Part shown: one piece after another, positions 43,811 through 52,578 of the stretch | How positions within the stretch are numbered: the first letter of the stretch is position 1 | Layout: the number at the start of each line of letters is the position of its first letter | Assembly: GCA_016870865.1 (NCBI GenBank) | Contig: VGAC01000007.1 | Span: 1-64,000 of the forward strand | Length of the DNA stretch: 64,000 nucleotides | Direction of reading: 5' to 3' | Source of the DNA: Actinomycetota bacterium | GTDB taxonomy: Bacteria > Actinomycetota > Acidimicrobiia > Acidimicrobiales > Ilumatobacteraceae | The notes under the pieces: model-generated | The model's input: the letters and a program-made list of their open reading frames with translations, nothing else | What the model was told of the DNA's origin: nothing | Database searches by the model: none | Position numbers and translations under genes: made by a program

Positions 43811-44212
43811 ATGCATCTCGTCTCTACGCTTTTCGTCGAGAACTTTGAAATGCGTCAGGCCGACGGGCCGAGCTCGCGGATCGACCTGACGGGGGCTTTC
43901 TTTTCGATCCTCGCCCCGTCCGAGCCGCCGTTCATCTTCTCCCCGCACCTGATTGCGTTGATCTACTGCGAACCGGGCGAATCCGGGGAGGGTGTTTTCG
44001 AAGTGGTCTTCAGGAGAGGTCTCGGCGAGACCGACGAACAAGTGGCACGCAACGTCAGTCCGTTCCGTGTCGACCCGGGGAAATTCACTTACCGTCTCGT
44101 CAAAGCCGAACTTGAATTCGACGACTATGGCCAGATTTTTGCGCATTGCCGTGTCAATCGCGATCCGTGGAGCGTTCTACCGCTGACCCTTCTGCCTCGA
44201 CCCAACAGTTAG
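43811..44212 (+). CDS. Hypothetical cytoplasmic protein
   Basis: A 133-residue protein with a beta-sandwich-like pattern (HLVSTLFVENFEMRQADG, HLIALIYCEPG, FEVVFRRG, AELEFDDYGQIFAHCRV). No catalytic motif, signal or membrane span is visible. It may belong to a DUF6941-like group of small proteins, but this is uncertain. It sits between the desaturase and transketolase genes, 9 nt before tkt, so it is probably cotranscribed with tkt. Confidence 0.6.
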   Translation: MHLVSTLFVENFEMRQADGPSSRIDLTGAFFSILAPSEPPFIFSPHLIALIYCEPGESGEGVFEVVFRRGLGETDEQVARNVSPFRVDPGKFTYRLVKAELEFDDYGQIFAHCRVNRDPWSVLPLTLLPRPNS

Positions 44213-44221
44213 TGTTCGCAC

Positions 44222-46189
44222 GTGGTCACGCAACACGCCGCCCGATCCGCCTTCGACCCCGTGCGTGACGCCCAGGCCATCGCGGTGATCCGTGGCATGG
44301 CGATGGACGCGCCGTTCCATGCAAGGAGTGGGCACCAGGGCACGGCGATGGCGCTCGCCCCCCTCGCGCACGCGCTCTATTCCCGCGTCATGCGCCACGA
44401 CCCCCTCGACCCGAAGTGGCCAAATCGTGATCGGTTCATTCTCTCGGCGGGACACGCTTCGATCCTTCAATACAGCCTTCTTTGGTTGAACGGATACGGT
44501 CTCGAGGTCGACGACCTGCGCGCATTCCGACAACTCGGCTCCGCAACCCCGGGTCACCCCGAAGTCGGGCTCACGGCGGGTGTCGAAGTCACCACGGGCC
44601 CACTCGGACAGGGTTTTGCAAACGCCGTCGGGATGGCCATCGCCGAAGAACATCTGCGCGCCACCCTCGGTGGCGATGTCATCGACCATCACGTCTATGT
44701 GATTGCCGGAGACGGCTGCCTGATGGAAGGTGTGAGTCACGAAGCGGCATCCCTTGCGGGTCACCTCGGCCTCGAGAAATTGATCTGTGTGTTCGACGAC
44801 AACAAGATCACGATCGACGGCGCGGTCGACCTCACCTGCAGCGACGACGTTGTCGGGCGCTTCGGGTCGTACGGATGGAACGTGATGGAGGCTGGACCCA
44901 TCTCAGAGGATTGTGACGCCCTCGAGGCGCTCCTCGATCGCGCGAAGAACACCCGGGGTGCGCCGACTCTGATCGTTCTGCCGACACGCATCGGTTATCC
45001 GTCGCCTGATTTCACCGACAAACACGTGGCTCACGGAAACCCCCTTGCGGCCGAACACATATCCCGAACGAAGGAAATACTCGGGATTCCAGACGAGCCG
45101 TTCTACGCGCCGCAGGATCTCGTCTCGGCTTACCGTGCCCACGTGGCGACCCGCGGCGAGGCGGCCCGTGGACCTTGGGTGGCTTCCGGGGCCCCGGCGC
45201 GTTTGGCCGACTATGCGACGACGGGGCTTTCCGCTCGGCTCGAACCACATCTGCCCAGCTTCGAGGCGGACCAAACACCCGCCACCCGTGTTGCAATCCA
45301 AAAAGTTCTCTCGACAGCAACCGGGGTCCTTCCCAACATCGTCGCCGGGGCCGCCGACCTGACGGGAAACACCGGGGCCAAGCTGTCCACCGACCGGCCG
45401 TTCTCGCGCCATGATCGCTTGGGCCGGCAGATCTACTTCGGTGTTCGCGAGCACGCAATGGGGGCGGTCGCGAATGGCATTGCACTCCACGGGAGTCTCG
45501 TACCGGTGGTCGGGACCTTTTTTGTGTTCGCCGACTACATGCGCCCGGCTCTGCGACTCGCCACCCTGTCGAAGGCAAAGGTGATTTTTGTCTTCAGTCA
45601 CGATTCTGTCGGTGTCGGCGAAGACGGACCGACGCATCAGCCCGTGGAACATCTTGCCTCCCTGCGCGTCATTCCCGGCCTGCAGGTGATCCGTCCGGCC
45701 GACGGCAACGAGACCGCAGCCGCCATGTTGGCTGCCCTCGACCACGATGGCCCCACGGCGCTCGTCCTTAGTCGACAGAACCTGCCCATAGTCACCGACG
45801 GAAACGCGGTTCGCCGTGGCGCGGGAGTGGTCGATGATGCGTCCGATCCGCAGGTGGTGCTCGTCGGCACCGGTAGCGAAGTATCCCTGTGTGTCGCCGC
45901 GGGCCGCGCCCTTGCTTCGGCAGGCATCCCCTCGCGCGTCGTCTCGATGCCGTGTCAGTCGACATTCCTCGCCCAAGACCGGACTTTCCGCGAGTCGATT
46001 CTGCCCCCCGGCATTCCCGTGGTGTCCGTCGAAGCAGGCAGCACGTACGGCTGGGCGGCCATTGCCCATCGTGCGATCGGTATCGATGAATTCGGCGCGA
46101 GCGCACCGGGGTCGGTGGCACTCGAACATTTCGGTATCTGTGTGCCGAACGTCGTTCGGGTGGCAACCGAACTAGCGTCGCGTCAATGA
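44222..46189 (+). CDS. tkt: Transketolase
   Basis: A 655-residue thiamine-diphosphate enzyme. Landmarks: HARSGHQGTAM, GPLGQGFANAVGMA, the TPP motif GDGCLMEGVSHEAASLAG...FDDNKITIDG and, in the pyrimidine-binding domain, REHAMGAVANGIALHG and FVFADYMRPALRLA. It moves two-carbon units in the pentose phosphate and Calvin-type pathways. The GTG start at 44222 is followed by tal with a 4-bp overlap, the usual actinobacterial pairing. Confidence 0.97.
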   Translation: MVTQHAARSAFDPVRDAQAIAVIRGMAMDAPFHARSGHQGTAMALAPLAHALYSRVMRHDPLDPKWPNRDRFILSAGHASILQYSLLWLNGYGLEVDDLRAFRQLGSATPGHPEVGLTAGVEVTTGPLGQGFANAVGMAIAEEHLRATLGGDVIDHHVYVIAGDGCLMEGVSHEAASLAGHLGLEKLICVFDDNKITIDGAVDLTCSDDVVGRFGSYGWNVMEAGPISEDCDALEALLDRAKNTRGAPTLIVLPTRIGYPSPDFTDKHVAHGNPLAAEHISRTKEILGIPDEPFYAPQDLVSAYRAHVATRGEAARGPWVASGAPARLADYATTGLSARLEPHLPSFEADQTPATRVAIQKVLSTATGVLPNIVAGAADLTGNTGAKLSTDRPFSRHDRLGRQIYFGVREHAMGAVANGIALHGSLVPVVGTFFVFADYMRPALRLATLSKAKVIFVFSHDSVGVGEDGPTHQPVEHLASLRVIPGLQVIRPADGNETAAAMLAALDHDGPTALVLSRQNLPIVTDGNAVRRGAGVVDDASDPQVVLVGTGSEVSLCVAAGRALASAGIPSRVVSMPCQSTFLAQDRTFRESILPPGIPVVSVEAGSTYGWAAIAHRAIGIDEFGASAPGSVALEHFGICVPNVVRVATELASRQ

Positions 46190-47307
46190 GCTCGACGAAC
46201 ATCCTTCGGCGACTGCACGCGGAACAGGGTCAAAGCCCGTGGATTGACAATTTGCGCCGCGGCTATCTCACCAGCGGTCAGTTGCAGAACCTTGTCGAAC
46301 GTGGCGTGCGTGGGCTGACCTCCAACCCGACGATCTTTCAAAAGGCGATCCAGGGTTCCGCCGAGTATGACGCACAGTTCGAGAATCTCGCCCGTCGGGG
46401 CCTCGGCGTCGAGGAGATCTACTGGGAGCTGGTACTCGCCGACATCGCCGGCGCAGCGTCGATTTTCGGACCGCTCTACGACGCATCCGACGGATCCGAT
46501 GGATTCGTGAGCGTGGAGATCGATCCGGGTCTGGCCGCAGACGGGGCAGGGACGCTGGCCGCGGCCCGCGCGCTCGACGAGCGCATCGGTGCGCCGAACG
46601 TGATGATCAAGATCCCGGCCACCCGGGAGGGTCTGTCCCCCATCCGCACGATGATCAGCGAGGGTCGCAACGTCAACGTGACGCTGATCTTTTCCCTACA
46701 ACGCTACGCCGAAGTCATCGAGGCCTACATCGCCGGCCTCGAAGACCGCCTCGCGGCAGGTCACACCGATCTCTCGTCGGTGAACTCCGTGGCGAGTTTC
46801 TTCATCAGTCGGGTGGACTCCGAAGTCGATGATCGTCTCGCTCGCAGCCAAAACCCAGCGGTCGGGGGACTCTTCGGCCGCGCGGCCATCGCGCAGGGGC
46901 AACTGGCCTACGGGTTGTTTCTCGAACGGTTCTCGGGTGAGAGATGGCAGCGTCTGAGAACACTCGGTGCAAGGGTCCAAAGACCCCTGTGGGCCAGCAC
47001 CTCGACAAAGAACGCGGCGTATCCCGACACGCTGTATGTCGACACGTTGATCGGTCCCGACACGGTGAACACCCTCCCCGACCAGACCCTCGAGGCATTC
47101 GAGGACCACGGCACGGTTGCCCGAACGGTGGATGCCACTCTCGCCGAGGCCCGCCTGACATGGGACCGCCTCGCCGACGTCGGGATCGATATGGCCGACG
47201 TCGCAGCGAAACTGGAAGCCGAGGGGGTCGCGTCGTTCCAGAGGAGTTTCGTGGAATTGCTCGACGCTCTTCGATCCAAGTGTGGCGCGGGGTCCGCGGC
47301 GGGTTGA
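46186..47307 (+). CDS. tal: Transaldolase
   Basis: A 373-residue transaldolase of the longer actinobacterial type. It shows GLTSNPTIFQKAI near the N-terminus, VSVEIDPGLA, the Schiff-base Lys in NVMIKIPATREG, NVNVTLIFSLQRYAEV and ASTSTKNAAYPDTLYVD. It transfers three-carbon units and works with the preceding transketolase. The ATG overlaps tkt by 4 bp (ATGA). Confidence 0.96.
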   Translation: MSSTNILRRLHAEQGQSPWIDNLRRGYLTSGQLQNLVERGVRGLTSNPTIFQKAIQGSAEYDAQFENLARRGLGVEEIYWELVLADIAGAASIFGPLYDASDGSDGFVSVEIDPGLAADGAGTLAAARALDERIGAPNVMIKIPATREGLSPIRTMISEGRNVNVTLIFSLQRYAEVIEAYIAGLEDRLAAGHTDLSSVNSVASFFISRVDSEVDDRLARSQNPAVGGLFGRAAIAQGQLAYGLFLERFSGERWQRLRTLGARVQRPLWASTSTKNAAYPDTLYVDTLIGPDTVNTLPDQTLEAFEDHGTVARTVDATLAEARLTWDRLADVGIDMADVAAKLEAEGVASFQRSFVELLDALRSKCGAGSAAG

Positions 47308-47311
47308 TGTC

Positions 47312-48292
47312 GTGACGACCCACAGCGCGGGCGCGCCAAGTCCTTTCGAGCGCGACCTGCGCGAGGAAGTCGAGAGATTCTTGGCCGAGGGGCCCTCCCT
47401 CTTGGACCAGAAAATCATGGCCAACACCGTGAAGGACCTTCGCAAGGCATTTTCCCTGTTGGCGCAGGTCGAAGGCCGGCCGAAAGTCACCATTTTCGGC
47501 AGTGCCCGCACCGCCTCACCCGACCCGCTCTACGAACAAACCGTGCGAGTCGCAGGTGAACTTGCCGCCAAGGGGTGGATGGTGATCACGGGTGCAGGGC
47601 CCGGGATCATGGAGGCGGGCATGGTCGGTGCGGGTCGAGACAGCAGCATCGGGGTGTCGATTCAGTTGCCCTTCGAGAACGAGGCGAACGAAATCATCGC
47701 CGGCGACGATAAGCACATCACGCTCAAGTACTTCTTCACGCGCAAGTTCGCCCTCACCAAGGCCTCGCAGGCCTTCATCTGCATGCCGGGCGGTTTCGGC
47801 ACGCTCGACGAACTGTTCGAGTTGCTGACCCTGACACAAACCGGCAAGGGAACACCCGTACCCATCGTCTTGCTCGATGTTCCCGGTGACCCCTACTGGC
47901 AGCAGGTGGACGATTTCGTTCGCGACCAGATGGCCAGTCGGGGGCTGATTTCGCCCGACGATCGAGCGCTGTATCTGACCACGAACGATGCGGTGGCTGC
48001 CGCCAACGAAATCACCGCGTTCTATTCGAATTTCCACTCCCTTCGCTTCGTTGGTCAACGTCTCGTTCTGCGTTTGCGTTCACTTCCCGACCCGCAGGGT
48101 CTCGCGTCACTCAACGAGATGTTCTCGCACCTGTGCGTGGAGGGTGGCATCGAACCAACACAGCCGCTTCCGGCAGAAACACGCGACGATGACAACCTGG
48201 GCCTGCCCCGCCTCGTGCTGCGCTTCGACAGACGCTCTTTCGGGGAGTTGAGACTGTTGATCGACGCGGTCAATCGTCTCGTCGGGAACTGA
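47312..48292 (+). CDS. LOG-family (lysine decarboxylase-like) protein
   Basis: A 326-residue Rossmann-like protein. VTIFGSARTASPD, GAGPGIMEAGMVGA and PGGFGTLDELFE are the signatures of the LOG/TIGR00730 family. Plant members release cytokinin bases from nucleotides; bacterial ones hydrolyse nucleoside monophosphates. It is longer than typical (about 180-200), with an N-terminal helix and C-terminal domain of unknown role. GTG at 47312 is 4 nt after the tal stop; GTG 47282 is possible. Confidence 0.8.
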   Translation: MTTHSAGAPSPFERDLREEVERFLAEGPSLLDQKIMANTVKDLRKAFSLLAQVEGRPKVTIFGSARTASPDPLYEQTVRVAGELAAKGWMVITGAGPGIMEAGMVGAGRDSSIGVSIQLPFENEANEIIAGDDKHITLKYFFTRKFALTKASQAFICMPGGFGTLDELFELLTLTQTGKGTPVPIVLLDVPGDPYWQQVDDFVRDQMASRGLISPDDRALYLTTNDAVAAANEITAFYSNFHSLRFVGQRLVLRLRSLPDPQGLASLNEMFSHLCVEGGIEPTQPLPAETRDDDNLGLPRLVLRFDRRSFGELRLLIDAVNRLVGN

Positions 48293-48494
48293 TCCCGCGG
48301 AGAATTCCCTCCGCCTTGACCACCGCACGCCGGGCTTTTTGCAGTTCCCGCTGGAGACGGTCTGCGACGTTCCCGTCACCGTCGCGCACGGCCGCGGTGA
48401 GCAGGTCGATCGAGGCATCGGCGAGGCGGTCGGCGATCGCGGCCAGCGCGTCGGCGTCGGAATCAAAATCTCCGTTGATCGCTGACACCCGCAC
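48270..48494 (-). CDS. Small coiled-coil-like protein, unknown function
   Basis: A 74-residue helical protein (DADALAAIADRLADASIDLLTAAV, then VADRLQRELQKARRAVVKAE). It overlaps the LOG gene end by 23 bp and the glcF end by 32 bp, so its coding status is moderately uncertain. The composition and length of the heptad-like pattern are protein-like. The start is GTG at 48494; a second GTG at 48488 is possible. Confidence 0.5.
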   Translation of the reverse strand: MRVSAINGDFDSDADALAAIADRLADASIDLLTAAVRDGDGNVADRLQRELQKARRAVVKAEGILRGISSRRDD

Positions 48495-49695
48495 CTTCGC
48501 TTCCCTGTTTCGATGCGATCATACGCGCGACCAGTTGAACGGGATGGACGACACTCACGTGCGACATGGTCGATGGCTTGTTCGCGGCAAGATGACCAAT
48601 GCAGCCCGGGTTTCCCGAGGAAATGAATTTGACTCCCGCATCGACGACCGTGTCGATTGCGACATATTTCCGTTCCGCGATTTCTCGGGCCATGACGGGA
48701 TGTTCGAGCGCGAAAGCACCTCCGGCGCCGCAACACAGCCCATCGTCGGGAACCGAAAGAACGCGATGATGGAGCCCAAGGACGCGGTGCGCAGCAAGAT
48801 GCGTGCCCAACAAATTGCGAAGATGGCAGGCATCGTGGACGACGACGGACTCACGCAGGCCCTCACGCGCCGGCGGGCAGGCAGCCAACAGGCGGTCCAT
48901 GTTCACATCTATGAAGTCCATCACGTCCACGACTTTGGTCGGTCGCTGGGGGTCTTTGGAAAACAGTGCGCGAAGATGCGCACCGCACCCCGCCGAGTTG
49001 ACCACCAGCGTGGCCCCCGACAGCTCCGCTGTGACCCGCTCCTCGAGGTTCTTGGCCCGGGCGGACAATCCGCCGTGCGAGTGAAGCGCCCCACAGCACA
49101 GGGCCGGCTCGCTGAAACTCGCGCTGAATCCCATCGCGGTGACAACCGCGTGTGTGTCGCGATGGACGTGGCCGTACCACGCATCCATCACACAACCCGA
49201 AAAAATGATGATCTTCTCTCCGGATGAGGCGGGTGCACAGCGGGCATGTGCGCGCCCGAACGACAGGGGTGGTGCTCCGAAACGTTTCGGCAACACGCCC
49301 AGACGCGCAGCGAGCAGGGCGATGAAGGTCACCAGGCGGAGCAGGCGAGGCCGGCCCAGCGGACTGAGTACGAGGCTTCGACGCCGTCGCGAGCCGCGAC
49401 GATGTGTGGTCATCTCTTCGACGACGGGCGCAATGATGCGGTCGTAGCGCACCCCCGAGGGGCACGCCGGCATACAGCCCATGCACTGCAGGCAGGAGTC
49501 GATTGCCTCGGTGATTCCTCCATCCAGGTCGAGTGCGCCATCCCGTACCCCCGCAATGAGGGCGATACGACCGCGCGGACTCTGGGAGTCGGAGCCCGTC
49601 GTGCGGTAGGTCGGACAGTGCGGGAGACACAGTCCGCAAGCGACACATGATGCGAGGTCGTCGGCATCGACACCCTGAAACGGCCGATCGGTCAC
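48463..49695 (-). CDS. glcF: Glycolate oxidase iron-sulfur subunit GlcF
   Basis: A 410-residue iron-sulfur protein. Two 4Fe-4S motifs are CVACGLCLPHCP and CLQCMGCMPACP. Two CCG-type domains follow (PALCCGALHSHGG, DGLCCGAGGAFALEHP). GlcF passes electrons from the GlcD/GlcE flavoprotein to the membrane quinone pool. The GTG at 49695 overlaps the glcE stop (GTGA). Gene order D-E-F on one strand agrees with the enzyme complex. Confidence 0.93.
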   Translation of the reverse strand: MTDRPFQGVDADDLASCVACGLCLPHCPTYRTTGSDSQSPRGRIALIAGVRDGALDLDGGITEAIDSCLQCMGCMPACPSGVRYDRIIAPVVEEMTTHRRGSRRRRSLVLSPLGRPRLLRLVTFIALLAARLGVLPKRFGAPPLSFGRAHARCAPASSGEKIIIFSGCVMDAWYGHVHRDTHAVVTAMGFSASFSEPALCCGALHSHGGLSARAKNLEERVTAELSGATLVVNSAGCGAHLRALFSKDPQRPTKVVDVMDFIDVNMDRLLAACPPAREGLRESVVVHDACHLRNLLGTHLAAHRVLGLHHRVLSVPDDGLCCGAGGAFALEHPVMAREIAERKYVAIDTVVDAGVKFISSGNPGCIGHLAANKPSTMSHVSVVHPVQLVARMIASKQGSEGAGVSDQRRF

Positions 49696-50396
49696 AAGAG
49701 GCCCATTTCCAACGAGCGCTCGGGCTCCAGGACATTGTCGGGGTCGAAAGCGGCTTTGAGTCGCCGACAAATCTCCAGCACCGAGGAGGCATTGGCCCGT
49801 GCAGGGGTCGCCTCTTCGACGGGTTGGAATGTGCATAATTCCTCCGCAGTCGGCCGTCGTATCTCGGCGAAACCCGACAGCAAAAGGGATTGTTCAATCA
49901 CATCGTCCGGGTGGCCCTCGAGGTTGACGATGGTGTGGCCGCGATCCAACGCCACCAGCGTCGGCCGGAAAAGACCAGCGATCGACCCGGTTCCCCGAAA
50001 CCATCGGCTCGCGCGCGGAATGGGCTCGGTTCGCAGCGTGACCTCGGTGAAGGTGGCCAACGTACCCCGCGAGCCAACGAGGAGCTTCACGAGGTCGAAG
50101 CCAGAAACGTTCTTCACGGTGCCACCACCCGCCGTGAAGGCCCGCCCGAGTCCGTCGACGGCCCGTATGCGCAGCACGATGTTCGGCAGGGCATTGTTGT
50201 CGGCGGGAAACGGGCCGTTGCGGCGCTCCGCAATGGCGCCACCGACCGTGCCCACCGCGGGTATCCGCAATCGTTGCCCCCGTGTGGCGAGCGTTTCGGC
50301 GAGTTCCCGCATAGTCGTTGCGGCGCGAGTCTCCACGATGAGTTCTTCGGGTTCGAAGCGGATGACTCCGCTTTGCATCCCTGGGGCCCTGCTCAT
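49692..50396 (-). CDS. glcE: Glycolate oxidase FAD-binding subunit GlcE (short form)
   Basis: A 234-residue FAD-linked subunit. It matches GlcE in the middle (RIRAVDGLGRAFTAGGGTVKNVSGFDLVKLLVGSRGTLATFTEVTL). E. coli GlcE has about 350 residues; here the first FAD-binding stretch and part of the C-terminal half are missing. Coupling to glcD (ATGA, start 50396) and glcF suggests it is still a functional gene. It may rely on GlcD for FAD. The end FDPDNVLEPERSLEMG is normal. Confidence 0.85.
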   Translation of the reverse strand: MSRAPGMQSGVIRFEPEELIVETRAATTMRELAETLATRGQRLRIPAVGTVGGAIAERRNGPFPADNNALPNIVLRIRAVDGLGRAFTAGGGTVKNVSGFDLVKLLVGSRGTLATFTEVTLRTEPIPRASRWFRGTGSIAGLFRPTLVALDRGHTIVNLEGHPDDVIEQSLLLSGFAEIRRPTAEELCTFQPVEEATPARANASSVLEICRRLKAAFDPDNVLEPERSLEMGLL

Positions 50397-51727
50397 CGCC
50401 TGTCTCCGCACCCCGCGGCCGTGGGCAACACCTTCCCCGGATTGGCGAGACCGTGGGGGTCGAAGGCGTGTCGCAACATTGCCTGCGCGGCAAGGCTTGC
50501 GTCATCGAACATGAGATTCATGAAGTCGCGCTTTTCCAGTCCGATGCCGTGTTCACCTGACAGGACGCCTCCGGCCTCAACGGAGACTCGAACGATCTCG
50601 GCTCCCGCACGATGCACCCGATCCATGATCCCGGTTTCGCGCCCATCGAAGAGCAGCAGTGGGTGCAGGTTGCCGTCGCCGGCGTGGAATACGTTCATCA
50701 CTGCCAGGTCTTGGGCGTGCGCAATCTTGCCCACGGCATCTAGCACCTCGGCCAGTTTGCGCCGGGGAACAACGGTGTCATGCAGGTAGTAATTCGGCTT
50801 GATTCTCGCAATTGCGCCGAACGCAGTCTTGCGCCCCTTCCAGATCAACGCTCTTTCGGTTTCGTCGGTGGCCCTGCGGATCGACGTTGCGCCGAAGTCC
50901 GAGCACACCCGCAGGCAGGTGGCGATGTCAGATTCAACCCCGTTGACCAGTCCCTCAACCTCGATGATCAGCAGCGCTCCGGCATCGAGTGGGAATCCGG
51001 CGTGGACGTAGTCCTCGACCGCCCTCGTGATGGGTGCATCCATCATTTCGAGCGCCGACGGGACGGTTCCGCCGGCGATGATGGCGCTGACCGCCATGGC
51101 GCCGGCTTCGATCGTGGGAAAGCCGACGACGACAGTCGCATGATGCGGTGGTGTTTGGGACAGGCGTACCTGCACGGCGGTCGCAATACCGAACATTCCC
51201 TCGCTGCCGACAAAGGCGCCCCGTAAATCGAAGGGTCCACCTGTGGTGTCGAGCACCACGACCGACCCGTCGCTCAACACGACTTCAACGGCCAGAACAT
51301 GGGCCGAGGTCACGCCCGCTGAAAGACAGTGCGGACCACCCGAATTGTTCCCCACGTTGCCCCCGATCGAGCAACTCGCTTGGCTCGACGGATCGGGGGC
51401 AAAATGGAGTCCGAAGCGAGCAGCCGCGCGGCTCAGGTCGGCGTTCAAGACGCCGGGTTCGACCCAAGCGGTGCGTCTGTTGGCGTCGATCTCACGGATC
51501 TTGTTCATCGACATCATCGATACGACCACGGCGCCTCGTGGGGGCACGGCACCACCGGTGAGTCCCGTGCCCGCTCCTCGGGCGACGAAGGGCACGTTCT
51601 TTTGTCGACAACCCTCCACGACTGCGACAACATCGTCCACTGACCGCGGCATCACGAGCGCCGATGCCGCCCCCACGATGTTCGATGCGTCGCGTGATGC
51701 GAGATGCAACTCGTGGGGCTGGGTCAT
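50393..51727 (-). CDS. glcD: Glycolate oxidase FAD-binding subunit GlcD
   Basis: A 444-residue flavoprotein of the PCMH FAD family. VPFVARGAGTGLTGGAVPPRGAVVVS is the FAD loop; CSIGGNVGNNSGGPHCLSAGVT and FDLRGAFVGSEGMFGIAT follow. The C-terminal end has NVFHAGDGNLHP and GVLSGEHGIGLEKRDFM with the active-site His. It oxidises glycolate (or D-lactate) to glyoxylate. ATG 51727 is chosen; GTG 51748 is possible. It is divergent from the Cys-rich gene. Confidence 0.93.
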   Translation of the reverse strand: MTQPHELHLASRDASNIVGAASALVMPRSVDDVVAVVEGCRQKNVPFVARGAGTGLTGGAVPPRGAVVVSMMSMNKIREIDANRRTAWVEPGVLNADLSRAAARFGLHFAPDPSSQASCSIGGNVGNNSGGPHCLSAGVTSAHVLAVEVVLSDGSVVVLDTTGGPFDLRGAFVGSEGMFGIATAVQVRLSQTPPHHATVVVGFPTIEAGAMAVSAIIAGGTVPSALEMMDAPITRAVEDYVHAGFPLDAGALLIIEVEGLVNGVESDIATCLRVCSDFGATSIRRATDETERALIWKGRKTAFGAIARIKPNYYLHDTVVPRRKLAEVLDAVGKIAHAQDLAVMNVFHAGDGNLHPLLLFDGRETGIMDRVHRAGAEIVRVSVEAGGVLSGEHGIGLEKRDFMNLMFDDASLAAQAMLRHAFDPHGLANPGKVLPTAAGCGDRR

Positions 51728-51819
51728 CAACGTCGGCTGGTAGTGCACCGACGAAACAATACCGATCCCACAAGACACACCCTTTGGTTCCGAGGCTCGT
51801 CAACAGATAGCGTCGCAGC

Positions 51820-52560
51820 GTGGCAAAAACATCGGAAGTCCATGACTGGGTCAGTTTCGAGGACCCCGATGGCGGTCGGATGTGGATCTTCGATGCGTCG
51901 TACCTCTTGAGCAACTGGAAATGCATATACGGCGAGGGCTGCAAAGGGATCCACGAAACCGATACGACCGAATTGATGCAAGGTTGTTGCAGCTTTGGCG
52001 CCCACTTCCTTGACAAAGATGACGAGAAAACCGTAGTGAGGAGTGCGAGCCGGCTGACGGCGAACAACTGGCAAAACAAAGCACGGGCCTCGAAATCGGG
52101 TTGGTTGACCGCGGAACGTGATGGCACACCCAAGACGCGCGTGGTCGACGGGGCGTGCGTGTTTCTCAACAAGCCGGGTTTCGAGGGCGGGACGGGTTGC
52201 GCACTGCACATCGGCGCCACGCAGGCCGGCGAACGCCCGATGGACTGGAAACCCGATGTTTGTTGGCAGGTTCCCGTTCGCCTACAGGAGACGACCGACG
52301 AAGACGGACACATCGTCACTTTCGTGCGCGAGTGGAAGCGCCGCGACTGGGGGGGAGGTGGCCATGAATTCCACTGGTGGTGTACGAACGACCCGGGCGC
52401 ATTCATCGGCAAGGATCCGACCTACAAGTATCTGAAAGACGAACTGATCGAGCTTGTCGGTGCAAACATCTACGCGATGCTCGTGGCGGAACTCGAAAAG
52501 CGCAGGACGACCGTGGTCGCCCACCCCGTCACCCTCTCAAAGAAGGCCCTCAGGAAGTAG
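51820..52560 (+). CDS. Cys-rich protein, YkgJ-like metal-binding candidate
   Basis: A 246-residue protein with eight Cys: CIYGEGC, QGCC, GACVF, TGCALH, DVCWQV and WWCTND. These pairs, with nearby His, look like a zinc or iron-sulfur site similar to YkgJ-family proteins. Trp and Tyr are abundant (WHWW-type patch, FHWWC). There is no signal peptide or membrane span. GTG 51820 is 42 nt from the nearest divergent start signals. The function is unknown. Confidence 0.65.
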   Translation: MAKTSEVHDWVSFEDPDGGRMWIFDASYLLSNWKCIYGEGCKGIHETDTTELMQGCCSFGAHFLDKDDEKTVVRSASRLTANNWQNKARASKSGWLTAERDGTPKTRVVDGACVFLNKPGFEGGTGCALHIGATQAGERPMDWKPDVCWQVPVRLQETTDEDGHIVTFVREWKRRDWGGGGHEFHWWCTNDPGAFIGKDPTYKYLKDELIELVGANIYAMLVAELEKRRTTVVAHPVTLSKKALRK

Positions 52561-52578
52561 AGATTCTGCGTCTCGTTT

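Noticed and set aside
44903-46129. Minus-strand open frame of 408 codons opposite transketolase
   Set aside because: Transketolase is certain, and the antisense frame has the shadow composition.
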